A DNA stretch of 45,666 bases from the NCBI GenBank assembly GCA_002473165.1, contig DKSD01000046.1, positions 1-45,666 of the forward strand, read 5' to 3'. A program made the position numbers and the translations under genes. Origin of the DNA: Succinatimonas sp. UBA7265 (GTDB lineage: Bacteria > Pseudomonadota > Gammaproteobacteria > Enterobacterales > Succinivibrionaceae). Positions 40,888-45,666 of the stretch are shown piece by piece; the stretch's first letter is position 1, and each line of letters begins with the position of its first letter. The notes under the pieces are model-generated. The model saw nothing but the letters and a program-made list of their open reading frames with translations, ran no database searches and was not told where the DNA came from.

Positions 40888-41862
40888 TCAGGCCTTGTTC
40901 GGGGCGCTGATGATCTTGTTGCGCAGCTGCAGCGACACGTAGGAGAAGGCCACGGCGGCGATGAGCACCAGGCCTTTTACCACCTGCTGGACGTAGTCGT
41001 TGATATTGCACATCAGCATGCCCGTGGAGAGCACGCCCATGATGAGCACGCCGACGATCACGAGCGGCAGCTTGCCCTGGCCGCCTGCCAGGCTGATGCC
41101 GCCTAAAACGACCGCGGTGATCGCGTCCATCTCATAGCCCACGCCCGCAGCCGGCTGGCCGGAATTCGTGCGAGCCAGCAGCACCAGGCCGGCGATGCCG
41201 GAGAGGAAAGCGCAGAAGGCGTAGCAGAAGATCTTGACGCGGCTGATGTTGACGCCGGAGAGCCTGGAGGCTTCCTCGTTGCCGCCGACGCCGTACACAT
41301 GGCGCCCGATCGGGGTGTAGCTTAGGATAAAGATGCCCAGTGCAAACACGATCACCATCAGGATCACCGGATCAGGGATCCCGAGGAAATATCCGCGGCC
41401 GAAAGCGCTCAGGCCCTTGCCAAAACCGTAGACCGGCAGGCCGCCGGTGATGAGGTAGCCCGCTCCGCGCAGCGAGGTCATGACGCCTAAAGTAGCGATA
41501 AGCGGGGACATCTTAAAGAACGCGACGAGCGCTCCCGAGAACAGCCCGTAGACGGTGGCCAGCAGCAGCGTCACCGCGATGGCAGCCGGGATCGGCCAGC
41601 CGGATTTGAGCATCAGCGCGCAGGTGAGCGATGAGATGCAGGCAATGGAGCCCACGGACAGATCGATGCCGGCCGTTAAGATCACGTAGGCCGCGCCCAC
41701 CGAGATGATGCCGATGATCGACACCTGCCTTAAGATGGTCGTCACCGTCGAGAACGACAAAAAGTTCGATGAAGCGATGGAAAACACCGCGATCAGCAAA
41801 AACAGGATCAAGATGATCCCGTAGTCGAGCAGCCACAGCGCCAGACGATTGTTTCCTTTCAT
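40888..41862 (-). CDS. CUT2-family sugar ABC transporter permease
   Basis: 324-residue inner-membrane permease of the RbsC/MglC type (BPD_transp_2). About eight to nine hydrophobic spans; family text includes GLSVGSIACIS-like ILTAGIDLSVGSIACISSL, VPGDVI-free GVMTSLRGAGYLITGG, GRHVYGVGGNEEASRLSGVN and GYEMDAITAVVLGGISLAGGQG, which is the standard RbsC signature. It ends the operon, two bases after the ATPase gene, followed by a terminator. Substrate is not decidable from the sequence. Confidence 0.93.
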   Translation of the reverse strand: MKGNNRLALWLLDYGIILILFLLIAVFSIASSNFLSFSTVTTILRQVSIIGIISVGAAYVILTAGIDLSVGSIACISSLTCALMLKSGWPIPAAIAVTLLLATVYGLFSGALVAFFKMSPLIATLGVMTSLRGAGYLITGGLPVYGFGKGLSAFGRGYFLGIPDPVILMVIVFALGIFILSYTPIGRHVYGVGGNEEASRLSGVNISRVKIFCYAFCAFLSGIAGLVLLARTNSGQPAAGVGYEMDAITAVVLGGISLAGGQGKLPLVIVGVLIMGVLSTGMLMCNINDYVQQVVKGLVLIAAVAFSYVSLQLRNKIISAPNKA

Positions 41863-41864
41863 TT

Positions 41865-43373
41865 TTAAGCAGCTCCTTTTTTCCTGCCTAAGGCGGCTTT
41901 TTCCAATATCAGTTCCTGGGAGAATTCCTCACGCTGGAGCTCAGCCGTAATACGGCCGCCTGACATCACATAGATGCGCTGGGACATGCCTATAAGCTCC
42001 GGCATCTCCGAGCTGATCATGATGATGCTCTTGCCCTCGTCGGCAAGGCGGCACATCAGGCTGTAGATCTCCTGTTTGGCCGCCACGTCGATGCCGCGGG
42101 TCGGCTCATCGAAGATCAGCACTTCGCACTCCGTCGAGAGAATGCGCGCGAGCACGACTTTCTGCTGGTTGCCGCCTGAGAGATTGCGCACCAGCTGTTC
42201 CATGCTTGGGGTCTTCGTGCGCAGCTCGTTGATGTAGCGCTGCGTTTCGCTGTGCTCTTTCTTTGAGTCGATGACAAAGCCCAAACGCAGGTATTTGGGC
42301 AGCGAGCTGAACACGGTGTTCTCGCGCACCGTAAGTCCCAGCAGCACGCCCTGGGTCTTGCGATCCTCAGGGATTAGGCCCACGCCGCAGTCAAGCGCGT
42401 GGCGCGGCGATTTGGGCACATAGCGTTTGCCGTGCAGCAATATCTCGCCTCCGGTGACCGGATCGGCCCCGAAGATCGCGCGCGCCAGCTCGGTGCGCCC
42501 GGCGCCCACCAGGCCGCCAAAGCCGATGATCTCGCCCTTGTGCAGTTTGAAGCTCACATCGTGCACCGAAGCGTTCTCAAGGTTGCGGCACTCGAGCACG
42601 ACCTCATCGGAGGTCTTTTGCGGAGAGGGGTAGTCATTTGAGATCTCGCGCCCGACCATCAGGGAGATGAGCTGCTTCATGGTGAGATCTTTGACGTCTT
42701 TTACCGTCACGAGCCTGCCGTCCATAAAGATGACGGCGCGATCGCACAGCTCAAACACTTCCTCGAGGCGATGGGAGATAAAGAGGATCGTGGTGTTGCG
42801 CTCGCGCAGCTTGCGGATCACGTTGAAGAAGATCGCCGTCTCCTTGAGCGTCAGCGAGGCGGTGGGCTCATCGAGGATGATGAACTTCGGATTGCGCGCC
42901 ACCGCTTTTAAGATCTCGACGATCTGTTTGTAAGCCACGCCGATGTCGCAGACGCGCTTGCGCACGTCGATATCGATCTCCATGGAGGCGAACAGCTCCT
43001 GGGCCTTGCGGTACATCTCGCCAAGGTTTAGAAACATGCCTTTTTTAAGTTCGCGCCCGTAGAAGATGTTTTCGGCGATCGAAAGGTAAGGGATGAGGGA
43101 AAATTCCTGGTAAACCGCGGCTATGCCCATTTCCATGGAGCTTTGGGGATTGAGCCCGGAAACCGGATTGCCGTTATAGATGATCTCGCCTTGTGACGGG
43201 ATCTCCGCCCCGGTGAGCATCTTGATGAAAGTGGATTTACCGGCGCCGTTTTCGCCGCACAGCGCGAGGACTTCGCCGCGCCTGATGTCCAGAGTGATGT
43301 CGTTCAGCGCGCAGACCTTCGCATAGTATTTCGAAAGGCCGCGCACCGAGATGATATTGTCCTGTTCTTGCAT
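41865..43373 (-). CDS. CUT2-family sugar ABC transporter ATPase
   Basis: 502 residues with two ABC domains in tandem, as in RbsA/MglA. First domain: Walker A GENGAGKSTFIK, signature LRERNTTILFISH-type region, Walker B IILDEPTASL. Second domain: degenerate Walker A GLVGAGRTELARAI, signature LSGGNQQKVVLARIL, Walker B VLIFDEPTRGID. A degenerate second Walker A is normal for this family. It lies 63 bases after the binding-protein gene. Confidence 0.94.
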   Translation of the reverse strand: MQEQDNIISVRGLSKYYAKVCALNDITLDIRRGEVLALCGENGAGKSTFIKMLTGAEIPSQGEIIYNGNPVSGLNPQSSMEMGIAAVYQEFSLIPYLSIAENIFYGRELKKGMFLNLGEMYRKAQELFASMEIDIDVRKRVCDIGVAYKQIVEILKAVARNPKFIILDEPTASLTLKETAIFFNVIRKLRERNTTILFISHRLEEVFELCDRAVIFMDGRLVTVKDVKDLTMKQLISLMVGREISNDYPSPQKTSDEVVLECRNLENASVHDVSFKLHKGEIIGFGGLVGAGRTELARAIFGADPVTGGEILLHGKRYVPKSPRHALDCGVGLIPEDRKTQGVLLGLTVRENTVFSSLPKYLRLGFVIDSKKEHSETQRYINELRTKTPSMEQLVRNLSGGNQQKVVLARILSTECEVLIFDEPTRGIDVAAKQEIYSLMCRLADEGKSIIMISSEMPELIGMSQRIYVMSGGRITAELQREEFSQELILEKAALGRKKGAA

Positions 43374-43436
43374 AAAAAAGCCCCTGCAGGCGGCCGGGGA
43401 AACCCCGGCCGCACTCGCTTTCAGAATGAACGCGGA

Positions 43437-44393
43437 TCAGTAGGCAGGCTTGTACTTGCCTGAGAGCACGTCGGCCTTAGGGACCGGCACGTAAGGCAGG
43501 AAGACCTTCTTGGGATCGGCAGGGATGCCCTTCGTGGCCATCTCGTACATGATCTTGGCAGACTCGTAGCCGCCCTTGAACGGGAACAGATCCACGGTGC
43601 CGCGGTAGATGCTCTCAGGATCTTTGATGATCGCGAGCGCCTCGGCGGTGGCGTCGCCGGAGAACACGGCGCGGTCATCGCCGACCTTGTCGTTGGCGAC
43701 CATGGCCTGGTAGCCGCCGATGCCGCCGGAGTCGTTAGAGCCGATCACGAGGTTGAGATCCGGGTGCTGCTGGAGCACGGCCTCGATGATCTTCATGCCG
43801 TTCTCCGGGTTGTCGCCGGCCTGGCGGGCAACGATCTGCATGGTCGGGCAGCCTTTCTTGACCGCGTCCTCAATGCCGTCGCCGCGGCGCTTCACGGCCT
43901 CGACGTTATCCTGGGTGATCAGGGCGACCTTGCCCTTGCAGCCTAATTTCTCTTTGGCCCACTGCATGGCCTGGGTGCCGATGGCCTGACCGTAGTTGTA
44001 CTCATCCATGCCGTAGATCAGGTTCGAGTTAGGGACGGTCTGAGCGATGGAGCCGGTGACGATCCCGGCTTTCTTGGCATCGTTGTAGGTGTCAAGCAGC
44101 GCATTGGCATCTATGGCGGTGCAGAAGATCGCGTCGTACTTGTCGTTGATCATGTTCTCGATGTCGGAGACCTGCTTGTCAACGCGGTACTGAGCATCGA
44201 TGGAGATGCACTGGATTCCCAGCTCCTTGCAGGCTTTCTCCATGCCCAGCTTCACGCCTACGAACCAGGGGTTGGCAAGCTGCGGGACTGAGAATCCCAT
44301 CTTGAACTCTGAAGCATCCTTGGCCTGCGCCATGGTGGATGCTGCAAGCACCGCGACGCCTAAAACGGCGACCGCCATCTTTGAAAGTCTCAT
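43437..44393 (-). CDS. Periplasmic sugar-binding protein of the CUT2 transporter
   Basis: About 318 residues with a signal peptide (MRLSKMAVAVLGVAVLAAST, cleavage after MAQA). The mature protein reads KMGFSVPQLANPWFVGVKLGM, a type 1 periplasmic binding fold of the RbsB/galactose group, with GSNDSGGIGGYQAMVA and FSGDATAEALAII near the hinge. I chose ATG at 44393 because GGAG precedes it and the signal peptide starts there; the open frame runs further back to 44468 without a site. Probable substrate a pentose, hexose or polyol; not decidable by eye. Confidence 0.92.
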   Translation of the reverse strand: MRLSKMAVAVLGVAVLAASTMAQAKDASEFKMGFSVPQLANPWFVGVKLGMEKACKELGIQCISIDAQYRVDKQVSDIENMINDKYDAIFCTAIDANALLDTYNDAKKAGIVTGSIAQTVPNSNLIYGMDEYNYGQAIGTQAMQWAKEKLGCKGKVALITQDNVEAVKRRGDGIEDAVKKGCPTMQIVARQAGDNPENGMKIIEAVLQQHPDLNLVIGSNDSGGIGGYQAMVANDKVGDDRAVFSGDATAEALAIIKDPESIYRGTVDLFPFKGGYESAKIMYEMATKGIPADPKKVFLPYVPVPKADVLSGKYKPAY

Positions 44394-44479
44394 CTGTGAC
44401 TCCTGTATGTTTGTATGTCTTATAAATGTGAGCCGGTTTAACGTTTGGGCAAACCGGGCGCTCCTCACGGAGCCTTTTA

Positions 44480-44544
44480 ATCTTAGGTCAGGATCCGCGT
44501 ATCCGTAAGCGTTATCGTAACGTTAAACACCCGAAAGCGCTTTC
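44480..44544 (-). promoter_or_regulatory. Promoter and palindromic operators of the sugar ABC operon
   Basis: On the minus strand TTACGG (44508-44503) and TAAGAT (44485-44480) are 17 bases apart. Directly upstream are two palindromes: CGTTA-TCG-TAACG (44510-44522) and GAAAGCGCTTTC (44533-44544), the latter of the LacI/GalR or cre type. They abut the -35, so a LacI-family regulator probably acts here; its gene is not in the window. Confidence 0.6.
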
Positions 44545-45069
44545 AATTCCCACTTAATGCCAGATCTGTGAAAACGATCAAAAATTTCAGATTTATCTGT
44601 AAGTAAATTCTGCGACCCATGCCTTTACAGTTCGGCATTGCAGAACAGAAAAGCCAAAATATACCGCAAACGCTTGCAGTAAACATCAGCCAAAACTTAG
44701 GCACATCAATGGCAGGAGCAATTTCTACAGCAGGATTTCACCATCAGGTTCAAAAAGACCGCAGATCACCTTTTCTGATATACAGGACATAAAAACAGCG
44801 GGATTTAAGAAACACCGCCGGCTTTGAGCGCGATGCCGGAGAAAAAGCATCAGCATGCCCGAAAGGCTTGCCAGGCACCCGCTGTAAATTTACGCAAACG
44901 TTTTATTTGCAGGTCTGTGTTTGCTGTCTGCAAATTAAACGCGCGGACGATCGTTCTTTCCAAAAAATTTGAAGAAGAAAATTTTATCTTTATTACTAAA
45001 TAGAATTTGCTTTTTTAAATCTATGCTGTATTCTTAAGCATAAATTTATTTTTCAGGAGTCATTACATC
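44545..45069. other. Intergenic region with further LacI/PurR-type sites
   Basis: About 525 bases without a gene, AT-rich toward the right. Two more sites resemble PurR/LacI-family operators: GCAAACGCTTGC (44666-44677) and ACGCAAACGTTTTATT (44892-44907). The last 70 bases should hold the promoter of the 85-residue gene. Confidence 0.5.
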
Positions 45070-45327
45070 ATGGCAGAAGAAACTTTTGATGAAGTTCAGG
45101 GCAGCGGCAAAGAGACGAAGCGCGAGAAATTCCACCGCATCGCCACGAAGCGCGTGCAGAACACCGCCAACCAGATCCGCCTCATCGGCAACCTTTCGGC
45201 AAGGGTGAACTACGACTACACCGCCGAAGACGTCAAGAAGATCTTCGAGTACCTGCGCCACTGCCTCGATGAAGCCGAGGGCAAGTTCAGCGCCAAGAAA
45301 GAAGAGAGCGACTCATTCTCGTTCTAA
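45070..45327 (+). CDS. Small conserved protein of unknown function (85 aa)
   Basis: 85 residues, highly charged, predicted helical. The core KFHRIATKRVQNTANQIRLIGNLSARVNYDYT, split here as KFHRIATKRVQNTANQI and RLIGNLSARVNYDYT, followed by AEDVKKIFEYL, resembles a family of small proteins I recall from Firmicutes plasmids and genomes (RxxxAxxRxxxxxxxIRxIGNLSxRxNYxYT). No domain of known function. AGGAG lies 11 bases before ATG, and a terminator follows the stop, so it is a single-gene unit. Possibly a DNA- or RNA-binding accessory; that is a guess. Confidence 0.65.
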   Translation: MAEETFDEVQGSGKETKREKFHRIATKRVQNTANQIRLIGNLSARVNYDYTAEDVKKIFEYLRHCLDEAEGKFSAKKEESDSFSF

Positions 45328-45343
45328 GCAAACTCTTTTTCTG

Positions 45344-45371
45344 CAGGCACGCTCAGGCGTGCCTGTTTTTT
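45344..45371 (+). terminator. Intrinsic terminator after the 85-aa gene
   Basis: Perfect 9-bp stem (45344-45352 with 45357-45365), loop of 4, then six T residues. Confidence 0.88.
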
Positions 45372-45666
45372 ATCCGGAAATCTGCGGATCCGTCTTCGTT
45401 AAATTCGTGATCCCCCAAAGTTTCCCACAGGGGTGTTGCATAACTTGATTTTAAATTTCAATAAATTATTTTAAGTTCGCAAGATTTTGCCGTTTTTTTT
45501 CCACAGCTAACCCTCACGCTTTTTGCGGATCCCCACAGCTTTTCGGCGCCGACGCATTAAGGCGGGGGAAACCGTAGCGCAGGCGCCGAACCTGGGCATC
45601 AATAACGCAAAAGGCGCTGCCGCACAGCTTGCGGATTTACCCGCCCAAACATTGCATTGTAGGTAA
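45372..45666. other. Non-coding end region with AT-rich core and CCACAG motifs
   Basis: 295 bases without a supportable gene. An AT-rich stretch (about 45442-45478) is flanked by TTTCCCACA (45421-45429), TTTTCCACA (45497-45505, one mismatch to the DnaA box TTATCCACA) and CCCCACA (45531-45537). GCGGATCC occurs twice. It could be an upstream region of a gene beyond the window or a weak DnaA-binding region. Confidence 0.35.

Noticed and set aside
1..45666. CRISPR arrays, insertion sequences, prophage genes and rRNA
   Set aside because: No regularly spaced repeats, transposase or integrase, phage structural gene, or rRNA sequence recognised anywhere; the only tRNA is tRNA-Trp.

Overview
The window reads as chromosomal DNA of a GC-rich gammaproteobacterium. 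This rests on gammaproteobacterial core genes (zipA, hda, nlpI, holD, bepA, lapC/yejM, pyrBI) and on preserved gene neighbourhoods: queA-tgt-yajC-secD-secF, perM/bepA/hda/purM, divergent dnaQ/rnhA followed by mltD, divergent zipA-ligA/cysZ, and holD-rimI. An anaerobic gut or rumen lineage such as Succinivibrionaceae would fit, but that is inference; no rRNA is present to settle it.

Layout. 0-11.3 kb, minus strand: a CobT-like HExxH/VWA protein, queA, tgt, a terminator, then yajC-secD-secF-nlpI, a zinc-sensor-like ArsR/SmtB regulator overlapping an IscS-like cysteine desulfurase, a terminator, and a PepB aminopeptidase that stops early at the window edge. 11.5-14.2 kb, plus strand: lapC and cnoX. 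14.2-20.1 kb: perM, bepA, hda, a DUF2066 protein and purM. 20.2-20.7 kb: an intact RelB/DinJ antitoxin followed by a decayed VapC toxin. 20.7-24.4 kb: gmhA, dnaQ, a 524-bp AT-rich intergenic region with a large palindrome and a structured leader, rnhA, and a MltD-like transglycosylase. 24.6-30.7 kb: ligA and zipA (minus), then cysZ, an Enzyme I-like gene and an EIIA-Glc-like gene (plus). 30.8-34.6 kb: pntAB and rimI. 34.6-40.6 kb: holD, tRNA-Trp(CCA), pyrBI, two small conserved proteins (TIGR04076, DUF488), a small EamA exporter, rlmD and a glycine-zipper lipoprotein with a Ser/Tyr/Asp tail. 40.7-45.7 kb: a 7-codon mini-ORF unit, a CUT2 sugar ABC transporter operon under palindromic LacI-type sites, an 85-aa conserved protein of unknown function, and AT-rich non-coding DNA.

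The most striking observation is the cysZ-ptsI-crr block. The EIIA-Glc homologue keeps the fold signature but has lost both active-site histidines (Thr77 and Arg92 in their place) and the nearby Asp. The Enzyme I homologue keeps the swivel-domain His but lacks the Asn-Asp pair, the Cys and at least one Arg needed to use PEP. ptsH and cysK, which sit between cysZ and ptsI in enterics, are absent. Both frames are open, in operon spacing and with good ribosome binding sites, so this looks like a retained, catalytically dead PTS pair that may have a regulatory role.

Other points worth following: the zinc-sensor/cysteine desulfurase pair, the orphan CobT-like protein, the VapC toxin apparently silenced by an ATGA to ATAA change at its start, the 7-residue mini-ORF with its own expression signals, and the large palindrome upstream of dnaQ.
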